Position numbers and translations under genes: made by a program. A stretch of DNA of 64,000 nt, from positions 7,936,001 through 8,000,000 of the forward strand of contig NZ_CP023689.1 of assembly GCF_008704715.1 (NCBI RefSeq), in the 5' to 3' direction. Within the stretch, counting starts at the first letter, position 1; every line of letters starts with the position of its first letter. This stretch comes from Streptomyces chartreusis (GTDB lineage: Bacteria > Actinomycetota > Actinomycetes > Streptomycetales > Streptomycetaceae). Shown one piece after another: positions 1 to 9,452 of the stretch. A model generated the notes under the pieces. It ran no database searches. It saw only the letters and a list, made by a program, of their open reading frames with translations, and was not told the origin of the DNA.

Positions 1-689
1 TCGAACTCGGCGGCAAGAGCCCCAACATCGTCTTCGCCGACGCCGACCTCGAAGCCGCCGCGGCCGCCGCCCCCATGTCCTTCCTGGACAACTCCGGCCA
101 GGACTGCTGCGCCCGCACCCGCATCCTGGTCCAGCGCTCCGCCTACGACCGGTTCCTGGAGCTGCTGGCCCCCGCGATCGAGGCCGTGACGGTCGGCGAC
201 CCGGCCGACGAGACGACCGACATGGGCCCGCTGATCTCCAGGTCCCAGCTGGAGCGTGTGCGTTCGTACGTCGACGCGGGTGCCGAGGGCATCCGCGGCA
301 AGGCCCCCGAGGGCCCCGGCTTCTGGTTCCCGCCCACGGTCCTCACCGGCGTCGACGCACGCGCGCGCGTGGCCGTCGAGGAGGTCTTCGGGCCCGTCGC
401 CGTCGTCCTCCCCTTCGAGGACGAGGCGGACGCGGTGGCCCTCGCCAACGCCACCGACTACGGCCTCTCCGGCTCCATCTGGACCCGGGACGTCGGCCGC
501 GCCCTGCGCGTCTCCCAGGCCGTACGGGCCGGCAACCTGTCCGTCAACTCCCACTCCAGCGTCCGCTACTGGACCCCGTTCGGCGGGTTCAAGCAGTCCG
601 GCATCGGACGCGAGCTGGGTCCGGACGCCCTGACCGCCTTCACCGAAACCAAGAACGTCTTCATCAGCACGGAGGGTCCCGCACAGTGA
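1..689 (+). CDS. Aldehyde dehydrogenase, C-terminal part (5' end outside window)
   Basis: The reading frame is open from the first complete codon at base 3, so the N-terminal half lies upstream. Visible family motifs are ELGGKSP (NAD-binding/active-site region), GQDCC holding the catalytic cysteine, EEVFGPV, and the NATDYGLS stretch near the C-terminus. The enzyme oxidises an aldehyde to the acid with NAD(P)+. Its stop overlaps the GTG start of the next gene, a short-chain dehydrogenase, so the two are probably co-translated and may act in one catabolic route. In S. coelicolor, as I recall, a similar pair sits next to a glutamine-synthetase-like gene linked to ethanolamine use. That link is recollection, and the neighbour is not in this window. 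The substrate cannot be read from the sequence. Confidence 0.9.
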   Translation, partial: ELGGKSPNIVFADADLEAAAAAAPMSFLDNSGQDCCARTRILVQRSAYDRFLELLAPAIEAVTVGDPADETTDMGPLISRSQLERVRSYVDAGAEGIRGKAPEGPGFWFPPTVLTGVDARARVAVEEVFGPVAVVLPFEDEADAVALANATDYGLSGSIWTRDVGRALRVSQAVRAGNLSVNSHSSVRYWTPFGGFKQSGIGRELGPDALTAFTETKNVFISTEGPAQ

Positions 690-1468
690 CCGCAGACAAC
701 ATTTGCCGGCGTCTCGTCGGCCGTACCGCCGTCATCACCGGCGCCGGCAGCGGCATCGGTCTCGCCACCGCCCGCCGGCTCGCCTCCGAGGGTGCCCACG
801 TCGTCTGCGGTGATGTCGACGAACAGCGCGGCAAGGCGGCCGCCGAGGAGGTCGGCGGGACCTTCGTGAAGGTCGACGTCACCGACCCCGAGCAGGTCGA
901 GGCGCTGTTCAAGACGGCGTTCGACACCTACGGCAGCGTCGACATCGCCTTCAACAACGCGGGCATCTCGCCGCCCGACGACGACTCCATCCTGGAGACC
1001 GGCCTGGACGCCTGGAAGCGCGTCCAGGAGGTCAACCTCACCTCCGTCTACCTGTGCTGCAAGGCCGCCATCCCCTACATGCGGCAGCAGGGCAGGGGCT
1101 CCATCATCAACACGGCGTCGTTCGTGGCGAGGATGGGCGCCGCCACGTCCCAGATCTCGTACACGGCCTCCAAGGGCGGCGTCCTCGCCATGTCCCGCGA
1201 ACTGGGCGTGCAGTTCGCCCGCGACGGCATCCGGGTCAACGCCCTGTGCCCGGGACCGGTCAACACCCCGCTGCTCCAGGAGCTGTTCGCCAAGGACCCC
1301 GAGCGCGCCGCCCGCCGGCTCGTGCACATCCCGGTCGGCCGCTTCGCCGAGGCCGAGGAGATCGCCGCCGCGGTCGCGTTCCTGGCCAGCGACGACTCGT
1401 CCTTCGTGAACGCCACCGACTTCCTGGTCGACGGCGGAATCTCGGGGGCGTACGTCACGCCGCTGTAG
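686..1468 (+). CDS. Short-chain dehydrogenase/reductase (SDR)
   Basis: A 260-residue classical SDR. The cofactor loop TGAGSGIG is at residues 18-25, NNAG at 90-93, and the catalytic Ser145/Tyr159/Lys163 (SYTASKG) are all present. The PGPVNTPL stretch and the C-terminal FLVDGGI match the 3-oxoacyl-ACP-reductase-like subgroup. The GTG start overlaps the aldehyde dehydrogenase stop in a GTGA, which favours this start and translational coupling. The predicted reaction is NAD(P)-dependent interconversion of an alcohol and a carbonyl. The substrate is unknown and is probably shared with the upstream aldehyde dehydrogenase pathway. Confidence 0.88.
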   Translation: MTADNICRRLVGRTAVITGAGSGIGLATARRLASEGAHVVCGDVDEQRGKAAAEEVGGTFVKVDVTDPEQVEALFKTAFDTYGSVDIAFNNAGISPPDDDSILETGLDAWKRVQEVNLTSVYLCCKAAIPYMRQQGRGSIINTASFVARMGAATSQISYTASKGGVLAMSRELGVQFARDGIRVNALCPGPVNTPLLQELFAKDPERAARRLVHIPVGRFAEAEEIAAAVAFLASDDSSFVNATDFLVDGGISGAYVTPL

Positions 1469-1488
1469 GCCGCCCTACAGTTGCCGGA

Positions 1489-2430
1489 ATGAGCGTGACA
1501 CCCCCGCCCGGCTGGTACCGCGACCCCTCCGCCCCGCACTTGGAGCGCTGGTGGGACGGCACGGCCTGGACCGAGCACCGGCGTGCCCCCGAGGCACCGG
1601 CGGCCCCGACGCCGCCGGTGTCCGGCCCGCCGGCGTACGGGTCGCCGCCGACGGTGCCGCTGACGCCGGGGCGGCCCTCGGACCGGGGTGCCTCCGGGAA
1701 GGGGCCCAAGGTCGTCGCCCTGATCGCCGCCGGGGCCGTCCTGCTCACGGCGATCGTCACGGGCGTGATCGTCCTCGGCGAGGACGACGGGGGCGGGAGG
1801 GTGGAGACCGCGCCGACGCTCGCGACCTCGCCGCCCGTGGAACGCGATCCGGCCCCGGACACCCCGAGCCCTTCCGAGTCCGCCTCCGAGCCCCCCGCCG
1901 ACGGCCCGGCGGTGGTCACGGACCAGCTCAACGGCATCACCCTGCCGCTGCTCGACGGCTGGGTCAGACCGCGCAACGTCACCGAGGCCGACATCCTCAT
2001 GACCACGGACGGCACCTACGACTGCCCCGCCGACTTCGGCTTCTGCCGGCACGGCAAGGTCACCTCGCGCACGGCGAGCGCGGACGACGGGAGTTCCCCC
2101 GAGGCGATCGCCAAGGCCGACATCGAGGAAGCGGCCGACGCCGCCTACGACCGCGACCTCATCGGCCGGCGCCCCTTCGGCGGCATCGAGTCCCACAAGG
2201 TCATGGGGTCCGGCCCGGTCTCGGTGGCGGGCCGCGCCGGCTGGTTCGTGCGCTGGCGGGTCACCACCGCCGAGGGCCCGGGCGGCTACGTCCAGTCCCT
2301 CGCCTTCCCCACCGGCGTCGGCACCGGGTCACCGGTCGTCGTCCGCTACGTCTTCGACGCGGGCGACGACGGGCCGCCGCTGGCCGACATGGACCGCCTC
2401 ACCAAGGGCATCCGGTCCACCACGGACTGA
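1489..2430 (+). CDS. DUF2510-containing single-pass membrane protein
   Basis: 313 residues starting at ATG 1489, 20 bp after the SDR stop. The N-terminus carries a DUF2510 motif (GWYRDPS...RWWDGTAWTEH, residues about 8-31). A Pro-rich linker follows, then one transmembrane helix (about residues 75-97), then an acidic, Ser/Pro-rich spacer and an extracytoplasmic domain of about 170 residues with two Cys (YDCPADFGFC). The architecture suggests a cytoplasmic DUF2510 module anchored to an external domain. The function is unknown. An upstream extension is open in this frame but overlaps the SDR and looks like shadow coding. Confidence 0.8.
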   Translation: MSVTPPPGWYRDPSAPHLERWWDGTAWTEHRRAPEAPAAPTPPVSGPPAYGSPPTVPLTPGRPSDRGASGKGPKVVALIAAGAVLLTAIVTGVIVLGEDDGGGRVETAPTLATSPPVERDPAPDTPSPSESASEPPADGPAVVTDQLNGITLPLLDGWVRPRNVTEADILMTTDGTYDCPADFGFCRHGKVTSRTASADDGSSPEAIAKADIEEAADAAYDRDLIGRRPFGGIESHKVMGSGPVSVAGRAGWFVRWRVTTAEGPGGYVQSLAFPTGVGTGSPVVVRYVFDAGDDGPPLADMDRLTKGIRSTTD

Positions 2431-2443
2431 GCCGCGGGACGCG

Positions 2444-3646
2444 CTACAGGAACGTGTGGCCCTCGCCCCGGTACGTCGGCACGGTCGCCGTCACCTTGTC
2501 CCCCTCGATCAGGTGCAGCGCGTCGAACCGCTCGCACAGCTCGCCGGCCTTCGCGTGCCGGAACCACACCTTGTCGCCGAGCAGCAGATCGTCGGCGGGG
2601 GAGCCGAGCAGCGGCGTCTGCACCTCGCCGGGGCCCTCCTGCGGGTCGTAGCGCAGTCCCTCCGGCAGATACGGCACCGGCAGCCGGTCGGGACCCGCCA
2701 CACCCGAGGCGGGATATCCGCCGCCGAGGACGGTCACCACCCCGACCCCCGGCCGGCGCACGACCGGCTGGGCGAACAGCGCGGCGGGACGGCCGCTGAA
2801 GGACGTGTAGTTGTCGAACAGCCGCGGGACATACAGCCCCGACCCGGCACCGATCTCGGTCACGGCGTCCTCGGCGGCCGTGAACTGCACACTGCCGGTG
2901 CCACCGCCGTTGACGAACTCCAGGTCCGGCGCCACCGCACGCACGGCCCGCACCACCTCGGCCCGGCGCAGGGCGAGCTCCCGGCGGGCGGTGGCCTGCA
3001 TCAGCCGTACGGCATGCGACCGCAGCGGGCGGCCCGCCACCGAGTCACCGACCCCGGCGATGTGTCCCTCGTACGCCATGATCCCGACGAGCCGGAACCC
3101 CGGCTGCCGGGCGACGGCCCGGGCCATGTCGGCGACCTGGGCGGGGGAGTGCAGGGGCGAGCGCCGGGCGCCGACGCGGACCCGTCCGCCCAGCAGCTTC
3201 AGGGACGTGTCCAACTCCAGGCAGACCCGCACCACTTCCCGGCCGCCGTTGCGGGCGGCGTCGATCAGCCGCAGCTGCGCCGGGTCGTCGATCATCACCG
3301 TGACGGCGGCGGCGAGCTTCGGGTCGCCGGCCAGCTCCGCGAACCCGGCGTGGTCGGCCGACGGATAGGCGAGCAGGACGTCGTCGAACCCGGAGCGTGC
3401 CAGCCACAGCGACTCGGCGAGGGTGAACGACATCAGGCCCGCGAAGCCGTCCTTCGCGAGGACGCGTTCCAGCAGCGCCCGGCAGCGCACGGACTTGCTG
3501 GCGACCCGGATCGGCTTGCCGCCGGCCCGGCGGCGCATGTCCTCCGCATTGGCGTCGAAGGCGTCCAGGTCCACGATCGCGAGGGGGGCGTCGAGATGGG
3601 CGGTGGCCCGGTCGTAACGGGCCCGGTCGGCGGCGCGCGCAGTCAT
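2444..3646 (-). CDS. PLP-dependent amino acid deaminase/aldolase (alanine racemase N-terminal fold)
   Basis: 400 residues with an alanine-racemase-type TIM barrel. PLP would be held by Lys51 in RVASKSVRC. LVGIMAYEGHIAG and EFVNGGGTGS match the phosphate-binding face, and the C-terminal half (LLGDKVWFRHAKAGEL) carries the metal-site residues typical of D-threonine aldolase/D-serine dehydratase relatives. The expected reaction is retro-aldol cleavage or deamination of a beta-hydroxy D-amino acid. It is convergent with the DUF2510 gene, with 13 bp between the stops. The exact substrate is not resolvable. Confidence 0.8.
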   Translation of the reverse strand: MTARAADRARYDRATAHLDAPLAIVDLDAFDANAEDMRRRAGGKPIRVASKSVRCRALLERVLAKDGFAGLMSFTLAESLWLARSGFDDVLLAYPSADHAGFAELAGDPKLAAAVTVMIDDPAQLRLIDAARNGGREVVRVCLELDTSLKLLGGRVRVGARRSPLHSPAQVADMARAVARQPGFRLVGIMAYEGHIAGVGDSVAGRPLRSHAVRLMQATARRELALRRAEVVRAVRAVAPDLEFVNGGGTGSVQFTAAEDAVTEIGAGSGLYVPRLFDNYTSFSGRPAALFAQPVVRRPGVGVVTVLGGGYPASGVAGPDRLPVPYLPEGLRYDPQEGPGEVQTPLLGSPADDLLLGDKVWFRHAKAGELCERFDALHLIEGDKVTATVPTYRGEGHTFL

Positions 3647-3925
3647 GAACGAAGCCTGCCAGACGGGATTACCGCAGGGTAGGGGGACGTTCCGGGCAGA
3701 TCTGTACGGGGTCGCGGACTGGTTCCCGTTCGCGCAGGTTCAACCCGTAGAGTGACGCGCACGCATGTGGGAACGTCCACGGCCGCGTCTCGCGCCGGGA
3801 TGACGGTCCCTCGGCGCGGGTATGCGTGCCTGGTCGGAGGAGTCCGTACCGGGTGGGGCAGACCGAGAACGACAACGGCGGCCCACGCCCGGGGACGGGC
3901 CAGGGGACGAGGAAACGGGGGGTGC

Positions 3926-5917
3926 ATGAGCACGGAAGCGCGTCGCGCCCCCATCCCCCCGCGCCCGTCGACCCCGCCTCCGCCCGCCGTGCCGCCGCTC
4001 CCGCCGAGACCCCCGCGTCCGCCGGTCACCGGCGATCAGAGGGACTACGAGAGGGACGGCGGCGAGGACACGCGAACGGAGGGATCGGTGCCGGGCGGTG
4101 TCGACGTGAGCCCGGACCCCAAGGGCGACGGACGCGCTCCCGACCCGACCGGCTCCCGGACACCCACCTCCCCGAGCGCCCGCATCCCGTCACCCGGCTC
4201 CGGCACCGCCCCACCCCCGCCCCGAGCCTCGGCCCGCTTCCCGGACACCCCACCCGACGCGGGCCGCCCGGGCCCGGGAGCCACCCCGAACACCGAGAAC
4301 ACGGCCCGCGGCCCGGCCGCAGGCGTGTCGCCGAACTCCGAGAGCCTGGGCCGTCGTCCGTCCACGGGCATGTCACCGGGCGCCGAGAACTCCGGCCGGC
4401 ACCCGGCCACGGGCGCCTCCCGTAACTCCGGGAACGCGGGCCCGGCCGCCTCCGGCGGCACCCCGCCCCGCCCCGCCGACCGCCCCTCGACCCCGCGCCG
4501 CACGGGCGCCCCCGCCGAGACAGCCGCGGAAATGACGTTCCGCCTCCGCCCGATCCCGGCGGCGGACCCCACCAACGGCACTTCCGGCGCCCAGAGTTCT
4601 GCCGGCACGGCTGCCGGCCGAGGCACGCCCTCCCGCCCCGGCGGTGCCCCGGCCCAAGGCGCGTCCGGGATGCCTCCGCATGCGGGCAACGCCTCCGGGC
4701 AGGGCTCCTTCGGCAGCTCTTCGCGTTCCGGCAGTGGTCAGGCCGAGGGTTCCGCCGGCATCGCTCCCGGGCGGGGCACGCCCGCCGGCGCACCGACGCA
4801 CGGTTCCCCCGGCGTGCCCCCGCGAGCGGCCTCCGCTTCCGCGCCAGGTTCCCTCGGCACCCCTCACCATCCCGGCGCCGCCCCCTCCGAATCCCCCCGG
4901 CGTTCCGCCTCCGCGCCGTTGCCGCCCATGCGTCCGCCCGTGCAGGCGCCCCCGGGCGGTGGCGGGTACGGGGCGGCCGGCTCCGGTGGCGGCTCGGTCG
5001 GTTCGTCGTACTCGGCAGGGGGGCATGGGTCCTCCGCACAGTTCTCGCCGGACCCGGCCCTGTCCTGGAGCGCCCCCATGGCGCCCGGTTCGGGGCGGCC
5101 CGTCGTGTCGTTCGGGGAGCCCGAGGGGTACGACGAGCAGGCGCGGCCCCGTCCGCTCGGGATGCGGCTCAGGCCCCGGCTCGCTGTCGCCGCCGCCTGT
5201 GTCGTGCTCGGCGTAGGGCTCATCGGCGGTGCCGTGACCGGGAGTTGGCTCGTCGGGGAGCCCGGTGACGGCGGTGCCCGGGACACCTTCGCCGCCGCCG
5301 GAAGCCTCTGGCACGGAGTACCCGTGGACCAGCTCTTCCCCCGCACCGTGATCGGGAAGGGCGCCGGCCCCGGCGGAGCCGACCGGATCTGGACGCGGAT
5401 CGCCGTCGCCCCCGACAGCGGCTGCACGGGCGCCTTCGACCCCCTCCTGCGCAAGGCCCTCGCCCCCGTCGGCTGCCAGCGCCTGCTGCGCGCCACCTAC
5501 ACCGACGCCACCCAGAGCTACGTCACCACCGTCGGCCTGCTCTTCACCGACGCCGACGCCACCGCGATGCGCTCGCTCGACGGCCGCTTCTCCAAGGAGG
5601 GCCTGGACCGCCGTACGGACCTCATGCCCCGTCCGTACGCCGCCAAGGGCACGAAGGCCGCCGGCTTCGGCAACGACCAGCGCGCCTCCTGGACCGTCTC
5701 GGTGCTGACCGACGCCCCCGTCGTCGTCTACGCCGTCTCCGGCTGGGCCGACCACCGCACCGTCGACGAGCCCCAGCCCGCCGACGAGGCCATGGAGTCC
5801 GGCGCCACCACGGCCGTCGCCCAGGCCGGACTCGGCCACGAGGCAAAGGGCCTCGCCGACCGGATCGAGCGCGCTCTGCGCAAGAACGTCGGCCCGTCCA
5901 CGGAGCAGTCGTCATGA
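3926..5917 (+). CDS. Pro/Ala/Gly-rich single-pass membrane protein upstream of a mycosin
   Basis: 663 residues from ATG 3926, preceded by a G-rich ribosome-binding region. The first 400 or so residues are low-complexity Pro/Ala/Gly/Ser with repeated blocks. A transmembrane helix follows (LAVAAACVVLGVGLIGGAV), then an external domain of about 215 residues with two Cys-bearing segments (GCTGAF, VGCQRLL). It overlaps the downstream subtilase by ATGA, so the two are co-expressed and the external domain may be a partner or substrate of that protease. An in-frame GTG/ATG extension upstream to about 3752 exists but lacks a convincing RBS. The function is unknown. Confidence 0.75.
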   Translation: MSTEARRAPIPPRPSTPPPPAVPPLPPRPPRPPVTGDQRDYERDGGEDTRTEGSVPGGVDVSPDPKGDGRAPDPTGSRTPTSPSARIPSPGSGTAPPPPRASARFPDTPPDAGRPGPGATPNTENTARGPAAGVSPNSESLGRRPSTGMSPGAENSGRHPATGASRNSGNAGPAASGGTPPRPADRPSTPRRTGAPAETAAEMTFRLRPIPAADPTNGTSGAQSSAGTAAGRGTPSRPGGAPAQGASGMPPHAGNASGQGSFGSSSRSGSGQAEGSAGIAPGRGTPAGAPTHGSPGVPPRAASASAPGSLGTPHHPGAAPSESPRRSASAPLPPMRPPVQAPPGGGGYGAAGSGGGSVGSSYSAGGHGSSAQFSPDPALSWSAPMAPGSGRPVVSFGEPEGYDEQARPRPLGMRLRPRLAVAAACVVLGVGLIGGAVTGSWLVGEPGDGGARDTFAAAGSLWHGVPVDQLFPRTVIGKGAGPGGADRIWTRIAVAPDSGCTGAFDPLLRKALAPVGCQRLLRATYTDATQSYVTTVGLLFTDADATAMRSLDGRFSKEGLDRRTDLMPRPYAAKGTKAAGFGNDQRASWTVSVLTDAPVVVYAVSGWADHRTVDEPQPADEAMESGATTAVAQAGLGHEAKGLADRIERALRKNVGPSTEQSS

Positions 5918-7173
5918 ACCCCGGCACGCACCCCGGCGCGAACCCAGGTACGCGGACCGGCCTGAACGACGCGGCCCCCGCCACCGTGACCAGTGGTGTG
6001 AAGCACCTCGTGACCCGACGCACCGGCCCCCTCGCCGCCCTCCTGGGCGCCTGCCTCGCTCTCCTGCCGCCCACCACCGCGCACGCAGACTCCATACGCG
6101 CCCAGCAATGGGCCCTGGAGGCCATGCACACGCAGGAGGCCTGGCAGACCACCAAGGGCAAGGGCGTCACCGTCGCCGTCCTCGACACCGGCGTCGAGGG
6201 CGACCACCCCGACCTCGCCGGCAACGTCCTCCAGGGCAAGGACATGGTCGGCTTCGGAGCCGACCGCGGCGACCGCGCCTGGGCCAGGCACGGCACCGCG
6301 ATGGCCGGCATCATCGCCGGCCACGGACACGGCGCCGACAACGGCGACGGCGTCATGGGCATAGCCCCCGAGGCCAAGATCCTCCCCGTCCGCGTGATCC
6401 TGGAGGACGGCGACCCCGCCCGCGCCAAGGCCCGCAGCACCCGCGGCAACGCGCTCGCCGAAGGCATCCGCTGGGCCGCCGACCACGGCGCCGACGTCAT
6501 CAACCTCTCCCTGGGCGACGACTCCAAGTCCGCCCACCCGGAGGCCGGCGAGGACGAGGCCGTGCAGTACGCCCTGAAGAAGGGCGCCGTCGTCGTCGCC
6601 TCGGCCGGCAACGGCGGCGAGAAGGGCGACCACATCTCCTACCCGGCCGCCTACCCGGGCGTCATCGCCGCGACCGCCGTCGACCGCTACGGCACCCGCG
6701 CCTCGTTCTCCACCCGCCGCTGGTACGCCACGGTCAGCGCCCCCGGCGACAAGGTCGTCATCGCCGACCCCGACCACAAGTACTACGAGGGCTGGGGCAC
6801 CAGCGCCGCTGCCGCGTTCGTCTCCGGCGCGGTCGCCCTGGTCAAGGCCGCCCACCCCGGCCTGACCCCGGCCCAGATCAAGAAGCTCCTGGAGGACACG
6901 GCCCGCAACGCCCCGGCCGACGGCCGCGACGACTCCCGCGGCTACGGCTTCATCGACCCGGCCGCCGCCATCAAGAAGGCCGCCGGCATGAGGCCGGAGG
7001 ACCTGAAGGCGGCGTCGTACGGCGAGGAGTACTTCGGCGCGGGCCCCGACGCGGCGTCCTCGGACGACGACGCGACGGGCTGGACCGCGTGGCTGGCGGG
7101 CACCGCCGGCGGACTCCTGCTGGTGTCGGCGGTCGTCGTGTGGCGGGGCCGCCGAGGCCGCTTCGGCCGCTAG
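5914..7173 (+). CDS. Membrane-anchored S8 subtilisin-like protease (type VII-associated mycosin family)
   Basis: 419 residues. The catalytic triad is complete: Asp91 in AVLDTGV, His126 in ARHGTAMAG and Ser298 in GTSAAAAF. There is a secretion signal (LAALLGACLALL, ending TAHA around residue 58) and a C-terminal transmembrane helix followed by Arg-rich cytoplasmic residues, which is the layout of mycosins. The roughly 35 residues before the signal peptide are unusually long, so the true start may lie downstream, but ATG 5914 overlaps the previous stop (ATGA). No EccB/C/D/E or WXG100 genes are in the window, so a link to type VII secretion is inferred from family resemblance only. Confidence 0.88.
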   Translation: MNPGTHPGANPGTRTGLNDAAPATVTSGVKHLVTRRTGPLAALLGACLALLPPTTAHADSIRAQQWALEAMHTQEAWQTTKGKGVTVAVLDTGVEGDHPDLAGNVLQGKDMVGFGADRGDRAWARHGTAMAGIIAGHGHGADNGDGVMGIAPEAKILPVRVILEDGDPARAKARSTRGNALAEGIRWAADHGADVINLSLGDDSKSAHPEAGEDEAVQYALKKGAVVVASAGNGGEKGDHISYPAAYPGVIAATAVDRYGTRASFSTRRWYATVSAPGDKVVIADPDHKYYEGWGTSAAAAFVSGAVALVKAAHPGLTPAQIKKLLEDTARNAPADGRDDSRGYGFIDPAAAIKKAAGMRPEDLKAASYGEEYFGAGPDAASSDDDATGWTAWLAGTAGGLLLVSAVVVWRGRRGRFGR

Positions 7174-7201
7174 TCGTCGGGTCCGCTGGTCGCCGGGTGC
7201 G

Positions 7202-8209
7202 CTACGAGGCGGCCGGTGTCATGGCGCCCGGGGCGGTGGACGCGCCCCCAGCGGTGAACACCGACACCGCCGCCCGCGTCGCCGCCTCGACCAGCGCGAC
7301 GCCCTGCTGCTTGGTCGAGTTGCCGTCGGAGAGCACCGCCACCAGATAGCCCGTGCCGTCCACCGTCACCCGCCCGATGCTGTTGATGTCCCACAGCCCG
7401 GTGGCCGTGCGCGGCAGCCAGCCGTTCTTCAGCGCCCACGCGGAACCGTCGGCCACGGCCGACACCCCCCACCGCTGGTCGGCCGCGACCTGCCCCATCA
7501 GCCCGGTGAGATACGCCCGCGAGGCCGCGTTCAGCTCCGAGTCCGCCGCCCCGAACACCTGCCGCAGCAGAGCGAGTTGATCGGCGGCGGTGGTCTGGGT
7601 CAGCCCCCAGTACATGTCGTTGCCGCCGGCGGTGTCCGTGAGCCCGAGGCGTCCGTTCGCCGAGTCGAGCCCCTCCGCCCGCCCGATCGTCCGCCACAGC
7701 GCCGAGGCGGCGGTGTTGTCGCTGTACTCGATCATGTCGATGGCGTACGACCGCTCTGCCGCCGTGAGCTCACGCCCCGCGTCCTGGGCCTGGAGCAGCA
7801 GCGCGGCCAGGATGTCGACCTTGACGATGCTGGCGGTGTCGAAGCCGCCGTCGCCGTAGGTGGCGCTCGCGCCCGAATTCAGGTCCAGCACCGCCACCGA
7901 CACCGCGGCGCCGTCCTCGACGTGCACCGCCTTCATGGCGTCCGCCAGCAGCGCGTCATGGTTCACCGTCGGCTCCGCCACCGGTTCCACAGAGGCCTCC
8001 CCACCCGCAGCGGCCGAGATCGACGCCGAGGGCGACGACGTCGCCGCCGACGATACGGCCCGCACCCCGGGGCGCGCCGCCGTGTTCACGTACGCGGTGC
8101 CCGCGGCCGTACCGCACACGACGACGACGGTCGCGAGGGCGCCGTGGAGCAGGGGACGGCGTCGGGGCGGATGGGCGCGGCGGTCGCGTCGGGCTCTGGA
8201 TGACTCCAT
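7202..8209 (-). CDS. Secreted or membrane-anchored serine beta-lactamase-like hydrolase
   Basis: 335 residues from ATG 8209. After an Arg-rich N-terminus there is a hydrophobic segment (residues 20-40), then a Ser/Ala-rich linker, then a class A beta-lactamase/PBP fold. The fold has the nucleophile motif S127-I-V-K130, Y-SDN at 162-165, and a KNGW stretch in place of KTG. This set fits an active-site-serine penicillin-recognising enzyme, but the modified third motif makes true beta-lactamase activity uncertain. It could instead be a cell-wall carboxypeptidase-like hydrolase. A longer N-terminus to 8254 is open but adds no recognisable feature. Confidence 0.78.
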   Translation of the reverse strand: MESSRARRDRRAHPPRRRPLLHGALATVVVVCGTAAGTAYVNTAARPGVRAVSSAATSSPSASISAAAGGEASVEPVAEPTVNHDALLADAMKAVHVEDGAAVSVAVLDLNSGASATYGDGGFDTASIVKVDILAALLLQAQDAGRELTAAERSYAIDMIEYSDNTAASALWRTIGRAEGLDSANGRLGLTDTAGGNDMYWGLTQTTAADQLALLRQVFGAADSELNAASRAYLTGLMGQVAADQRWGVSAVADGSAWALKNGWLPRTATGLWDINSIGRVTVDGTGYLVAVLSDGNSTKQQGVALVEAATRAAVSVFTAGGASTAPGAMTPAAS

Positions 8210-8359
8210 GCACGCGATCGTCGTGGCTCTGTCTGTGCATGCCGTGAGACGCACGTTAGAGGCGTGTCAGAGATTCGCAGATTCAGGCGACCGGGCGTCA
8301 CGCGCGGGTTACCGGGGCCGCACAATCGCAGGAGTATCCCCCCGATAGGGTCGTCGACC

Positions 8360-9091
8360 GTGGCGAACAAGAACATTCCCGACTCCCCCTTCTCCGACGA
8401 CGACGGCTCCGCCGACCCGAGGCTGAGTGCCGCGCTCGCCGCCTGGGCCGAGGACCGCACCGCCGAGGCCCCCGTCCTGGGCGCGCTCAAGGACGCCCGG
8501 CTGCTCGTCCCGGTCGTCGCCGTGCTCGGCGAGGTCGAGGAGGACGAGAACGGGCTGCGCCGCGAGAAGACCAGCGACATGGCCGTCCCCACCCTGAAGG
8601 CCGGCGACCGCACCGCCCTGCCCGCCTTCACGTCCACCGAGTCCCTCGCCCGCTGGGACCCGGAGGCCCGCCCCGTCGCCGTACGGCTGCACCAGGCCCT
8701 GGAGGCCGCGGCGCACGAGAAGGCGGACACGATCGTGCTGGACATGGCCGGTCCGGTGCCCTACGAGCTGACGGGGCGGGCGCTGCTCGCGGTCGCCGAG
8801 GGGCGTACGACCACGGATCCGCTGGCCGATCCGGCCGTGCGGGAGGCGGTCAGGGCCGCCGTGTCCGAGGTGCCCGCCGTGCTCAGCGCCCACCTGGGGC
8901 CCGGACAGGCCGACGGCACCCTCGCCCTCGTCCTGGACGCCTCCGCCGCCCCCGCCGAGGCCGCGCGTGCGGTCGCCGAACGGCTCGCCGCCGCCGAAAC
9001 ACTGAGGGCCCGCCTGGTGCGCGGTCTCGACCTGGCAGTGCTGCCGGCCGGGACGACGCCACCGGGCGAGCCCCTGTACGTACGCGGATGA
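8360..9091 (+). CDS. SseB-family protein
   Basis: 243 residues from GTG 8360. The N-terminal half has the SseB-like layout: LLVPVVAVLGE, then a polar region, then AVPTLKAGDRTALPAFTSTESLARW. The C-terminal region is Ala-rich and helical. In Streptomyces this gene lies just upstream of the DUF1844/infC region, as here. SseB-domain proteins are widespread in actinobacteria, but their biochemical role is not established. An in-frame upstream extension (to 8264) has a non-conserved, Arg-rich composition, so GTG 8360 is preferred. Confidence 0.75.
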   Translation: MANKNIPDSPFSDDDGSADPRLSAALAAWAEDRTAEAPVLGALKDARLLVPVVAVLGEVEEDENGLRREKTSDMAVPTLKAGDRTALPAFTSTESLARWDPEARPVAVRLHQALEAAAHEKADTIVLDMAGPVPYELTGRALLAVAEGRTTTDPLADPAVREAVRAAVSEVPAVLSAHLGPGQADGTLALVLDASAAPAEAARAVAERLAAAETLRARLVRGLDLAVLPAGTTPPGEPLYVRG

Positions 9092-9092
9092 G

Positions 9093-9449
9093 CTAGCCGT
9101 AGACGGGGCCCGTGTACTTCTCGCCGGGCCCCTGGCCGGGCTCGTCCGGGACGATCGACGCCTCGCGGAAGGCCAGCTGGAGCGACTTCAGGCCGTCGCG
9201 CAGCGGCGCCGCGTGGAACGAGCTGATCTCGGTCGCGCTGGCGTCCAGCAGGCCGGCGAGCGCGTGCACCAGCTTGCGGGCCTCGTCGAGGTCCTTGAAC
9301 TTGTCGCCCTCGTCGGTCAGACCGAGCTTCACGGCGGCGGCGCTCATCAGATTCACGGCGACCGTCACGATCACCTCGACCGCCGGGACCTCGGCGATGT
9401 CGCGGGTCATGGCGTCGAAGTCGGACGGCTGCTGCGTACTGTCGGTCAT
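9093..9449 (-). CDS. DUF1844 domain protein
   Basis: A 118-residue acidic cytoplasmic protein. The body (residues 12-75: FDAMTRDIAEVPAVEVIV, then MSAAAVKLGL and ARKLVHALAGLL) matches the DUF1844 helical domain. Its start lies 3 bp downstream of the phosphopantetheinyl transferase stop on the same strand, so they are probably co-transcribed. The molecular function of the family is unknown. Confidence 0.8.
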   Translation of the reverse strand: MTDSTQQPSDFDAMTRDIAEVPAVEVIVTVAVNLMSAAAVKLGLTDEGDKFKDLDEARKLVHALAGLLDASATEISSFHAAPLRDGLKSLQLAFREASIVPDEPGQGPGEKYTGPVYG

Positions 9450-9452
9450 CGC

